From assembly GCA_965247615.1 (NCBI GenBank), contig OZ252022.1, positions 868,001 through 932,000 on the forward strand: 64,000 nucleotides of DNA. The letters run 5' to 3'. This document shows positions 45,142 to 53,063 of this stretch, one piece after another; positions within the stretch are counted from its first letter, which is position 1; every line of letters begins with the position of its first letter. This DNA comes from G965197715 sp965247615 (lineage in GTDB: Bacteria > Chloroflexota > Dehalococcoidia > Lucifugimonadales > UBA1127). A model generated the notes under the pieces. That model saw only the letters and a list, made by a program, of their open reading frames with translations. It was not told the origin of the DNA and made no database searches. The translations under genes were made by a program, and so were the position numbers.

Positions 45142-45756
45142 CTAGTGCAAGGGCGAGAAGGACGCTGGAATGAGCAGCTTGTTCTCCTGGCGCACCAGGA
45201 ACTCTCGGCTGTTTGGCGGCCAGTTGGGATCGGCCATTGCCTCACCTCGGATGCGCTCCCGTTCCTGGAAGTCGCTGTAGGGCCAGATGTGGATGAACTT
45301 GTTGAGCGCCCCCAACTCCGAGTACCAGCACGCGATCAGAGGCGACCGCTTCACACGGTCGGGCACCGACTTCTCCCAGCGCTTCAGCACCTCCGGCATG
45401 GAGCCAACCTCGTAGGTGTAGATCCGCATCTCGTAGATGTTTCCGAATTGGCCCGACGGCAGGGGTCCCATGAAGGGAGCGGGGTTGAATACTTCCGTCT
45501 CCTGGCTCACGTACAGGCCAGCGGCCTTGGGCGGCCAGTTGGGGTCCTGATTGGCGGCGGCACGGACCTCCATGCGCTGGTTCAGGCCGTCATAGGGCCA
45601 CACGTGGACCACCTGATTCAGGGGCCCAAACTCGGTGTGCCAGAAAGCACCCAGCTTGGAGTACTTCTCGCGGTGGGGCAGACCTTCCGCGAACCTGGCC
45701 TCGTAGTCGTTGACCATGCCCGGCTTGAGCGTGTAGGTGCGCATTTCGTAGATCAT
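45142..45756 (-). CDS. NIPSNAP-family protein, two domains
   Basis: A 204-residue protein made of two similar dimeric alpha/beta-barrel units: YEMRTYTLKPGMVNDY...HVWPYDGLNQR and YEMRIYTYEVGSMPEV...HIWPYSDFQER. Such tandem NIPSNAP proteins are frequent in Chloroflexota; their function is unclear. It is intact among decayed genes. Confidence 0.9.
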   Translation of the reverse strand: MIYEMRTYTLKPGMVNDYEARFAEGLPHREKYSKLGAFWHTEFGPLNQVVHVWPYDGLNQRMEVRAAANQDPNWPPKAAGLYVSQETEVFNPAPFMGPLPSGQFGNIYEMRIYTYEVGSMPEVLKRWEKSVPDRVKRSPLIACWYSELGALNKFIHIWPYSDFQERERIRGEAMADPNWPPNSREFLVRQENKLLIPASFSPLH

Positions 45757-45858
45757 TGGGGACTCCTCTCATCTCGTGTGGTTGCGCCAGCGCGAAGTGC
45801 CTTGAGAATAGCACCCTCTGCCGAGGGATGACAGGCGGGCGGTGACGACAGCAGCTTG

Positions 45859-45958
45859 CTCCGGCCTGGACCTGTCGAACCCGTAGGTGGCCTCCAACGC
45901 GTCATCGATGGAGACGCCCTCCCCGAGGCGCCGCAGCAGGCCGCGCAGTTTCTCCGGG
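45859..45958 (-). pseudogene. Duplicated fragment of the surface-peptidase gene
   Basis: About 100 bases nearly identical to 46982-47081 (two differences in the last 88 bases). The source encodes KLRGLLRRLGEGVSIDDALE of the peptidase at 46694. The copy is out of context and joined to a transposase-like stub. Confidence 0.75.
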
Positions 45959-45960
45959 AC

Positions 45961-46018
45961 CCGCCCACCGTCTTCATCCAGCCGAAGTTCTCTTCGACCC
46001 GCTTCTGGATGTACCGGC
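45961..46018 (-). mobile_element. Transposase C-terminal remnant (IS5-like)
   Basis: The minus strand reads RYIQKRVEENFGWMKTVGG, which matches the conserved tail of IS5-type DDE transposases (EExFGWxKTVGG). Only this fragment remains, fused to the duplicated peptidase fragment. Confidence 0.55.
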
Positions 46019-46317
46019 TACGTCAGGGTTGATGCTGCGAATCTCTCTACCTCAATAAACTTGGCCCGTTCCCGTGCCCGCCAGAGGTCGTAGGCCGTCT
46101 GCATGCCAAGCCACGTCTCTGGTGTAGAGCCGAAGGCCTGGGACAGGCGAAAGGACATTTCGACCGACACGCCAGCCTTCTCATTCACCAAGTCCGACAG
46201 CGCCTGACGGGTTACTCCCAGACCTTGCGCAGCCCTCGTCACCGTCAGGCCCAGCGGTTCAAGGCATTCCCACTTCACGATCTCGCCCGGATGGGGAGGA
46301 TTTTGCATGGGCATCAT
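46018..46317 (-). CDS. higA: HigA-family antitoxin
   Basis: A 99-residue XRE-type antitoxin: PPHPGEIVKWECLEPLGLT, HTH GLGVTRQALSDLVNEKAG, and RLSQAFGSTPETWLGMQ. Overlaps the toxin stop by ATGA at 46314-46317. Type II module that would neutralise the upstream RelE-type toxin. Confidence 0.92.
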   Translation of the reverse strand: MMPMQNPPHPGEIVKWECLEPLGLTVTRAAQGLGVTRQALSDLVNEKAGVSVEMSFRLSQAFGSTPETWLGMQTAYDLWRARERAKFIEVERFAASTLT

Positions 46318-46604
46318 CTCACCTCCTCAGTGGTAGTCTGTGTAATCGACTTCGCGGCATGGCCATCCTCGAACCTGAATGTCACCCGCCAAATGCCCGA
46401 CACCGAAACGGCATGGCGCCCCCTGATTTCACCTGCCAGCGGATGCAGCCAGAACCCCGGTAGGTCCATGTCCTGCGGCGTATGGCTTTGATCGAGCACC
46501 GCAAGGATGCGCATTAACTTTCGAACATGCTCCAGAGCCACTCGCCGCTCCCCTCGGCCAGTGTAGAGCGTCCTCAGCCCCCGGTGCTTGAACGATAGGA
46601 TCAC
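46314..46604 (-). CDS. higB: HigB/RelE-type toxin
   Basis: A 96-residue mRNA interferase-like protein beginning (V)ILSFKHRGLRTLYTGRGERR, with GFWLHPLAGEIRGRHAVSVSGIWRVTFRFEDG, the conserved RelE/HigB core. The start is GTG at 46604; an upstream longer frame is GC-rich non-coding. It precedes higA, the normal order of higBA. Confidence 0.88.
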   Translation of the reverse strand: MILSFKHRGLRTLYTGRGERRVALEHVRKLMRILAVLDQSHTPQDMDLPGFWLHPLAGEIRGRHAVSVSGIWRVTFRFEDGHAAKSITQTTTEEVR

Positions 46605-46693
46605 ATTGAGAGCCTGCGCCTGTCGCCTGTCGCCTGTCAATAGACACAGTGGCCGAGGCGTCACCTTCATCTCCGTGGAAGAGCTCCAGGTCT

Positions 46694-48106
46694 TCAGTCG
46701 CGCCGCATCCGCCCAAGGGCCAGGACCGCCCCCACGGCCAGGACGCCGGCGAGACCGGCATCGCCCGCGCCGCCGGTGCGGGCGCAGGCGCCAGTCGGCT
46801 GGGGAGTGGGCAGAGGCGCCGGCGCGGGCGATGGCGTTGGCGCGCGGGACGAAGGAGGGAACGGCGTGGGCGTCTCGACCCCGAAAGGGACGATGGTCGG
46901 GTATGCGGCCGGCGTGGGCCGGACCACCTCTGAGTCCGCCTGAGGGAGCGGTGGAGCGCCAATGGCCCTGCGCCATTGCTGCTCCAGCCCGGTCCTGTCG
47001 AACCCGTAGGTGGCCTCCAACGCGTCATCGATGGAGACGCCCTCCCCCAGGCGCCGCAGCAGGCCGCGCAGCTTCTCCGGGCCGTGGGTCTGTACCATGA
47101 AGGTCACCACGCTCTTGCCCTCTCCGTACATCAGGATGGCGTCCCTGGGTACGCCGGGGGGCACGTTGAGGGACGTGAGGGGGATGAGCCGGTCCTGTGC
47201 GATGGCACTGTCCAGGGCGAAGTCATAGTTTGGGCTCGGGGCCGTGGAGCCGTACTCCGCCAGGCCCTCGTTGAGCCAGGCTGGAACCAACTGGACGAGG
47301 GGGCCCATGGCCTCATCCAGGAGGAAGTGGACCAACTCGTGGGACGTGACGCCAGCCACCCGAGGCGCGCTGGCCAGGATCAGGACCACGCCGGTGGAGG
47401 GGAAGTGGACGCCCTCGGTGATGAGGGCGGCTTCGCTGACTTGACTGCGGGGAGGGAGGGCCTGCCGCATCTCGGCCCAGGAGTTATACATGGTGAGACG
47501 AAGCGGCCGCTGCACCTCGACACCTATGAGAGCACCCATGCGCTCGATGGTGTCCTGGGCGTCGCTCAGGACCTGTTGCGCCACTGGTCTGACAGGGCCG
47601 TAGTAGGAGATGGAGACGGCCTGTTCCCGGATGCTTCGCCAGTCGAACCGCGGATCCATGAGGATGAAGCGCTGCGGCTGCGTCGTCAGCGCTGCTCCCG
47701 TCTCATCCTGGATCTCATAGAAGTACTCCAGCTCTGCGCCCGGCGGGATGAATCGTTCCGCCGTATCCGTGCGAACAAGTATCTCGGTCTCCACGGACAG
47801 CGCGGGGGCAAACTCCAGGTTGTCGTAACGTAGGGCTCGCTGGCCCAGGACCCGGAAGCGGAGGGTAATGGCCGAGATCTCGCGGGCGGCCTGGGCTTCG
47901 ACGCGAAATACGACGCCGTGGGGGAACCGGCTCTCGGCGCTGGACGAGACCAGGCGGATGCCGCTGCCGGACTGGGCCGCAGCCGGGTACGGCGACGCGG
48001 AGAACGCCAAGAGAAGCGCTAGCAACGAGGCGAAGGCAGCCGGGGAGACGGCCCGCCGGAGGAACCGGAGGAGTGGGGGCCGCGTCGGTCCCTCCGGGCT
48101 AGCCAC
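46694..48106 (-). CDS. Surface-exposed peptidase-MA-like metalloprotease
   Basis: A 470-residue protein with a signal peptide (RRAVSPAAFASLLALLLAFSA), an N-terminal beta region, the zinc motif HELVHFLLDEA and downstream NEGLAEYG (third ligand Glu), a Pro/Thr-rich stalk (about 410-445) and a terminal hydrophobic segment (AGLAGVLAVGAVLALGRMRR). It is probably anchored at the cell surface. It overlaps the upstream thioredoxin-like selenoprotein gene by 8 bases and is in the recA operon. Confidence 0.85.
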   Translation of the reverse strand: MASPEGPTRPPLLRFLRRAVSPAAFASLLALLLAFSASPYPAAAQSGSGIRLVSSSAESRFPHGVVFRVEAQAAREISAITLRFRVLGQRALRYDNLEFAPALSVETEILVRTDTAERFIPPGAELEYFYEIQDETGAALTTQPQRFILMDPRFDWRSIREQAVSISYYGPVRPVAQQVLSDAQDTIERMGALIGVEVQRPLRLTMYNSWAEMRQALPPRSQVSEAALITEGVHFPSTGVVLILASAPRVAGVTSHELVHFLLDEAMGPLVQLVPAWLNEGLAEYGSTAPSPNYDFALDSAIAQDRLIPLTSLNVPPGVPRDAILMYGEGKSVVTFMVQTHGPEKLRGLLRRLGEGVSIDDALEATYGFDRTGLEQQWRRAIGAPPLPQADSEVVRPTPAAYPTIVPFGVETPTPFPPSSRAPTPSPAPAPLPTPQPTGACARTGGAGDAGLAGVLAVGAVLALGRMRRD

Positions 48107-48854
48107 CGACGATTGTGGTGGGCCCGCTCGATTGCTCTCTGGGGAGGGGCTGCTTGAACTCAGCCAGCAGCTCTTCCCGGCCGACGGCCGTCAGGATCCG
48201 TTGGATCAAGACCGCCTCGGGCACAGATCCCAAGACCTCGACTGCGTTGTTAATGATGGTCTTGGGCACTGCTCGAACTGCAAAGGACTGGGCCAGGTAG
48301 GGGAACTCCTGGGCCTCGATGACGTCGGCGGTGATTCGGGGCGTCTCCATCGTCATGGCGTGGGCCAAACTGGCCAACCGGGGGCAGTGCGGTCAGCCGG
48401 GAGTAACGAACACCTGGATGTGGACGTCCCGGTCCAGCTTCCGAAGAATCTTGCGGGTGGGAAGCTGCAGCGGGCTCACGCCCTTGGACATCGTGATGAT
48501 ATCCTCGACCAGGGTCGCGAACTCGTAGCCCGCGGGGATGCCGTAGTAGCGCAAACGCGGCTCGGCCCGGCCCGGAACCGCCATGGTGATGCAGGGCACC
48601 CGGTCTATGCCGTGCCGCTGCGCGACCTCCGCATCGGTATAGAAGTCGATCTGCTCCAGGCTGAGGCGGGGTGAGAGAGCCACGACCTCCTGGAGGAGCT
48701 CCAAGACCCGGGGGCAGGTTGGGCACTCCCGCCCGGGCACCACCAGCAGCCCGGCGCTCCGGACGGTGAACAGGCTGATGGCGACGTCCTGCTTCAGGTC
48801 CTTGCGAAAGCGCGTCTTCAGGTCCTGGGTATCTTCCGGGGAGAGGATGGGCAA
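48099..48854 (-). CDS. Two-domain thioredoxin/glutaredoxin-like oxidoreductase, candidate selenoprotein (UxxC)
   Basis: A 251-residue PDO-type protein with two thioredoxin-like domains. Domain 1 has CPTC (C44, C47) and cis-Pro in DRVPCI. Domain 2 would start VHIQVFVTPG then a UGA (48395-48393, codon 154) followed by PHC: the family reads TPGCPHCP here, so the UGA replaces the first Cys of CxxC, giving U154-P-H-C157. Cis-Pro follows in RAVPKTI. Both halves are intact and in one frame. The gene lies 8 bases downstream of recA. A hairpin with an AGUUU loop lies 18-30 bases after UGA. The alternative is a single nonsense mutation. Confidence 0.85.
48363..48375 (-). promoter_or_regulatory. Candidate bacterial SECIS hairpin
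   Basis: mRNA GGCC-AGUUU-GGCC occupies nucleotides 18-30 after the UGA of the thioredoxin-like gene. Loop G and U lie at 23-24, within the usual SelB window. Short stem, so only suggestive, but similar in kind to the hairpin in the peroxiredoxin gene. Confidence 0.5.
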
Positions 48855-48862
48855 GATTCCTC

Positions 48863-49948
48863 CTAAGACGCCACGCTGGCCTGCTCCAGGGGGGCAGCAT
48901 GATCGTCGCCTTCGTCCGCTGCGTCGCCCCCTGGCTGTGACCGGGCGAACTCCAGTGGGGCGCGGGCCGCGGCCCTGATCTTCTGCTCGATCTCATTGGA
49001 CGTCTCCGCGTTCTGACGGAGGTAGTCTTTGGCCTTCTCCCGCCCCTGGCCCAGGCGGGTCTCCCTGTAGCTGTAGAAAGCCCCGCTCTTCTTGACCAGG
49101 CCCATGTCAACGCCCAGGTCTAGGACGTCGCCCTCCCGGGAGAAGCCCTGGTTGAAGAGGATGTCGAACTCGGCCACGCGGAAGGGGGGCGCGACCTTGT
49201 TCTTTACCACCCGGGCCCGCACCCGGTTGCCTATGGCTTCGGTGCCCACCTTGATGGTCTCCGTACGCCGGAGGTCGACTCGCACGGAGGAGTAGAATTT
49301 CAGCGCCCGGCCACCCGGCGTCGTCTCCGGACTGCCGAACATGACGCCGATCTTCTCCCTGAGCTGGTTTATGAAGATCACCACGGCCCGGGAACGGCTG
49401 ATGGAGGCAGTGAGCTTGCGAAGGGCCTGGGACATCAGGCGGGCCTGAAGTCCCACGGGGATCTCCCCCATGTCGCCCTCCATCTCCGACTTGGGGACCA
49501 GGGCCGCGACGCTGTCCACGACCGCCACGTCCACGGCGCCGCTGCGCACCAGGTAGTCCACGACCTCCAGCGCCTGCTCGGCGTAGTCGGGCTGGGCGAT
49601 GAGGAGGTCGTCGATTTTCACGCCCAGGCGGTGAGCGTAGCCGGGGTCGAGGGCGTGCTCGACGTCGATGTATGCCGCAGTGCCGCCCGCCTTCTGAGCC
49701 TCTGCGGCGATGTGCAGGCAGAGGGTCGTCTTGCCCGAGGCCTCTGAGCCGAATACCTCCACGATGCGCCCCCGGGGCATGCCGCCGATCCCCAGGGCTA
49801 TGTCTAGCGAAAGGGAACCCGTGGAGATCACGTCCTCCCCCTCGCGGTGGCTGAAGTCTCCGAGACGCATCACCGTGCCCTTCCCGAACTGACGCTCGAT
49901 CTGCGCCAAGGCCAGATCCAGGGCTTTTTCTCGCTCTGGGGTCGGCAT
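48863..49948 (-). CDS. recA: Recombinase RecA
   Basis: A 361-residue homologous-recombination ATPase and SOS co-protease. Walker A GSEASGKT (67-74), MRLGDF near the N-terminus, loop L2 region GVMFGSPETTPGGRALKFYSSVR, and an acidic C-terminal tail. The start at 49948 is 180 bases downstream of an SOS-type promoter. First gene of recA-thioredoxin-like-peptidase. Confidence 0.99.
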   Translation of the reverse strand: MPTPEREKALDLALAQIERQFGKGTVMRLGDFSHREGEDVISTGSLSLDIALGIGGMPRGRIVEVFGSEASGKTTLCLHIAAEAQKAGGTAAYIDVEHALDPGYAHRLGVKIDDLLIAQPDYAEQALEVVDYLVRSGAVDVAVVDSVAALVPKSEMEGDMGEIPVGLQARLMSQALRKLTASISRSRAVVIFINQLREKIGVMFGSPETTPGGRALKFYSSVRVDLRRTETIKVGTEAIGNRVRARVVKNKVAPPFRVAEFDILFNQGFSREGDVLDLGVDMGLVKKSGAFYSYRETRLGQGREKAKDYLRQNAETSNEIEQKIRAAARAPLEFARSQPGGDAADEGDDHAAPLEQASVAS

Positions 49949-50132
49949 GTGTAGTCTTCTTTCTCAGTCCGACGGTGAGGGTGGCGGTGGAGGCTCGCCG
50001 GGCCCCATCGTAGCATAGGCTAGTGGGCCCCTCAAGGGTAGGCGGAGCCACTTCCAGATACCCCTGGTCGTGTCCGTCGCCGCTCACGGTCCGTGCTGCG
50101 TTTGCTCTTGGCCCTACTCAGGCCGCAATCGG

Positions 50133-50161
50133 AGTATAGGAACACATGTTCGTGTTGTCAA
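50133..50161 (-). promoter_or_regulatory. recA promoter
   Basis: On the minus strand: consensus -35 TTGACA (50161-50156), a 17-base spacer and -10 TATACT (50138-50133). Among the best-matching promoters in the window. Confidence 0.75.
50140..50151. promoter_or_regulatory. LexA box (Cheo-type) in the recA promoter
   Basis: GAACACATGTTC, matching the GAAC-N4-GTTC Cheo/SOS box of Gram-positive-type LexA, exactly between -10 and -35 of the recA promoter. LexA bound there would block polymerase. Confidence 0.75.
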
Positions 50162-50429
50162 GAGGCTGTGGGGCCAGGAACCCATCTGTTCGCCGCCCTT
50201 CGACTCGTGCTCTTCTCCCGGCGAATCGGCTACGGCCACGCCGGCTTCTGAAGTGGGGGACGGCGGCCCTGCTGCGGAAAGCCGGGAGAATCTGATACCT
50301 CGTCCCCTTGGACTCGATCGCCCGCGGCAACTATCGTCGTGTAGGGCCAAGGGCTTGGCGGGGGAGCGTGCCAGACCGCGCCGGGTTTGGTACACTAGCG
50401 GTAACCCCCTGTCGATGTGAGGAGTCCTA
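50162..50429. other. Upstream region of rplI, no gene recognised
   Basis: A 268-base divergent region between the recA promoter and rplI; no ORF with support. A TTGGTACACTAG segment near 50389 may hold the rplI promoter, but a -35 is not clear. Confidence 0.35.
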
Positions 50430-51023
50430 GTGCGTATTCGAGTTGTATTCCTTCAGGATGTTCTCCCCAAGCACCTTGCTGGGGATACGAAAGAGGTTAG
50501 CGGCGGCTATGCCCGCAACTATCTCATTCCCATGGGGCTGGCCGCTCCCGCCATCGGTGATCCGCTGCAGCGGATCGTGAAGATCAGGCGGGCAGCGGAG
50601 CAGCGCCGCGCCAGAGAGACCCAGGACATGGAGCAGCTCGCCGGGCTTATGGAGGGCACTACGGTGACCATCAAGGCCCGCGCCGGCGAGGGCGGGCGCC
50701 TCTACGGTTCCGTCACCGGCACCCGCATCGCTGAAGAGCTGAGTCTGGTCCTAGGCCGCGAGATCGACCGACGCACCGTGGGCCTTACTGAGCCCATCAA
50801 GGAGATTGGGTCCTTTGAAGTGCCCATTCACCTCTACACCAACATCGCCCCCTCCATTAGTGTAGTCGTGGAGACCGAGGGCGGGATGACGCTCCGGGAC
50901 GCCCCCGAAGAGGTCGAAGAGACGCTGGCGTCCTCCGAGGAGGAAGCACTGGAGTCCGAGGACGACTCCGGTGAGCCGGAGGCTGAGGAGGCCGATGTAC
51001 GCGGAGAAGCTTCCGCCTCATGA
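50430..51023 (+). CDS. rplI: Ribosomal protein bL9
   Basis: A 197-residue L9 with the N-terminal RNA-binding domain (VVFLQDV, SGGYARNYLIPMGLA) and a C-terminal domain (TIKARAGEGGRLYGSVT). An acidic tail of about 45 residues extends the usual length of about 150. Start is GTG with a GAGGAG site. It overlaps dnaB by 29 bases. Confidence 0.96.
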   Translation: MRIRVVFLQDVLPKHLAGDTKEVSGGYARNYLIPMGLAAPAIGDPLQRIVKIRRAAEQRRARETQDMEQLAGLMEGTTVTIKARAGEGGRLYGSVTGTRIAEELSLVLGREIDRRTVGLTEPIKEIGSFEVPIHLYTNIAPSISVVVETEGGMTLRDAPEEVEETLASSEEEALESEDDSGEPEAEEADVRGEASAS

Positions 51024-52365
51024 CATAGAGGCCGAGGAAGCAGTCATCGGTTCCCTGGTCATCGACGGGGAGGCGGTGGTCAAGGTCGCCCCCTTCCTGA
51101 AACCCGAGGACTTCTATCGGGACCGCAACCGCTGGTGCTACGTGGCGTGTCTCGGCCTGTGGCAGCGCGGCGAGCCCATAGACCAGGCAACCCTGGCCCA
51201 TGAGCTGGCCCGCCAGGAACGCCTGGAGGAGGCCGGCGGCATAGCCTTCCTGAGCCAGCTTGCCGCCACGGTGCCAACCCCTCTGCACATTGAGCACTAC
51301 GGGCGCATCGTCCAGCGCTCCTCCGTCTCCCGGCAGCTCATACGCGCTGCCGAGGAGATCGCCGCCATCGGCTTCGAGGAGCCCACGGACAACGACGTCT
51401 CCCTCGGTCGCGCCGAGGACGTGCTGCTGCGCATCCGCAGTGGACGCTCCACCCGGGACTTCGTCCACGTCCGGGAGGTGCTGGACCGCTACCTGCAGGA
51501 GGAGCTAAGTCCCCTGGGCATGCCCCTGGAGCGGGGGGTAGCCCCCATTCGCACGGAGTTCCCGGAGATGGACCAACTCCTTGGCGGCCTCCAGCGTTCA
51601 GACCTGATTATCCTGGCTGCCCGCCCCTCCCTGGGAAAGAGCAGCCTGGCCCTGAGCATCGCCCGCAACGCCGCGGGCAGTGGGGCCTCCGTGGCCATAT
51701 TTAGCCTGGAGATGGCGCAGGAGCAGATTGTGCTGCGGCTCCTCTCCGCCGAAGCGAACGTGGATACCCACCGCCTCAGGCTGCACATGTACACGGACGC
51801 GGAGCACGCGGAGCTCATCAACGCCGTCGGTGTCCTCTCGGACCTCTCCATCTACATCAATGACGTTCCGAGCCTCACCGTGAACGACATTCGAAGCCGC
51901 TCCCGCCGCCTCCACATGGAGCGTCCGATCGACTTCGTCGTCGTTGACTACCTCCAGCTCATTGAGGGCCGGGACGGGAGGGGACAGAACCGGGTCCAGG
52001 AGCTGAGCGAGATCACCCGCTCCCTGAAGGCTCTCGCCAGGGAGATCAACGCCCCCGTCCTCGCTCTCTCCCAGCTCAGCCGCGCGATTGAAATGCGCCA
52101 GTTGCACCGGCCGCAGCTCTCCGACCTCCGGGAGAGCGGCAGCATCGAGCAGGACGCTGACGTGGTCATGTTCATCCACCGCGAGGACCGGTACGTCACC
52201 GAGGAGGAGTGGGAGCGTCAGCGCCCGGACATGCCGTACCCCAGGGACATCGCTGAGATCATGGTCGAGAAGCATCGTCATGGGCCCACGGGCTCCTTCA
52301 GGCTGAAGTTCGAAAAGGAGATCGCCCAGTTCGTTCGCATGCCTGGCGGAGGGTCCTACGCATGA
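50995..52365 (+). CDS. dnaB: Replicative DNA helicase DnaB
   Basis: A 456-residue hexameric helicase: N-terminal domain (PPHDIEAEEAVIGSLVIDGE), RecA-like core with Walker A ARPSLGKSS, Walker B VVVDYLQLI and the terminal HRHGPTG and F-region. Start at 50995 with a GAGGAG site inside rplI; the longer reading at 50971 would overlap more. Confidence 0.97.
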   Translation: MYAEKLPPHDIEAEEAVIGSLVIDGEAVVKVAPFLKPEDFYRDRNRWCYVACLGLWQRGEPIDQATLAHELARQERLEEAGGIAFLSQLAATVPTPLHIEHYGRIVQRSSVSRQLIRAAEEIAAIGFEEPTDNDVSLGRAEDVLLRIRSGRSTRDFVHVREVLDRYLQEELSPLGMPLERGVAPIRTEFPEMDQLLGGLQRSDLIILAARPSLGKSSLALSIARNAAGSGASVAIFSLEMAQEQIVLRLLSAEANVDTHRLRLHMYTDAEHAELINAVGVLSDLSIYINDVPSLTVNDIRSRSRRLHMERPIDFVVVDYLQLIEGRDGRGQNRVQELSEITRSLKALAREINAPVLALSQLSRAIEMRQLHRPQLSDLRESGSIEQDADVVMFIHREDRYVTEEEWERQRPDMPYPRDIAEIMVEKHRHGPTGSFRLKFEKEIAQFVRMPGGGSYA

Positions 52366-53063
52366 TCCCTTCATCCGGTTTCGCGCCCGGCACCGTGTAC
52401 GTTCCGGTCCCGGCGCCCTTATTCGGCCCGCTCTTGGAGGAGGTGCAGGACCTGGCGGAGCTGCAGTGCGTCATGCGCCTTCTCTTCGTCCTCCACCGCC
52501 AGCGCGGCCCGCTCCGGTTCGTTACTGCCAGCTCCCTTGCCGCGGACGTCACGCTGCTGCGGGCGCTGCGGCACGTCGAGCCAGCCGGGAAGCCCCAGGA
52601 GGCGCTCCAACGCGCCTTGGACGCCGCCGTTGCTCGTGGCATGTTCTTGCGCGTCGCCGTTGGCGGTAGGGAACTTCAAGACGCCGTTCTCCTGCTGAAT
52701 ACCCCTGAAAACCAGCGCGCCGCTGAGAAGATCCGCACCGGCGAGACGACCCTGCCCGGCCTGCAGCCCGTGAAGCCGCTCGATGAGGCGCCGCCCCCTT
52801 CGAACATCTTCACCTTGTACGAGGAAAACGTTGGTGGCATAACACCCCTCATCGCGGAGGAGCTGCAGGATGCTGAGGCGAACTATTCCGCAGCCTGGAT
52901 TCGGGATGCCATCCAGGAGGCTGTGCACCTGAACAAGCGAAACTGGCGCTACATCGCCGCAATCCTGAAGCGGTGGGCGCAGGAGGGCAGAGACAGTGGA
53001 ACAGATAGGCGACGTTCTGAGGGGGTTTCCCTTGCCTCCGTCCTCCGGCGGCGTCGGGAATAG
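52362..53063 (+). CDS. DnaD-domain replication initiation protein
   Basis: A 233-residue protein with a C-terminal DnaD/DnaB_2 domain (IFTLYEENVGGITPLIAEEL, then WIRDAIQEAVHLNKRNWRYI and LKRWAQEG). Members remodel DNA at origins or restart sites and recruit the helicase loader. It overlaps dnaB by ATGA and the next gene by 68 bases. Confidence 0.82.
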   Translation: MIPSSGFAPGTVYVPVPAPLFGPLLEEVQDLAELQCVMRLLFVLHRQRGPLRFVTASSLAADVTLLRALRHVEPAGKPQEALQRALDAAVARGMFLRVAVGGRELQDAVLLLNTPENQRAAEKIRTGETTLPGLQPVKPLDEAPPPSNIFTLYEENVGGITPLIAEELQDAEANYSAAWIRDAIQEAVHLNKRNWRYIAAILKRWAQEGRDSGTDRRRSEGVSLASVLRRRRE

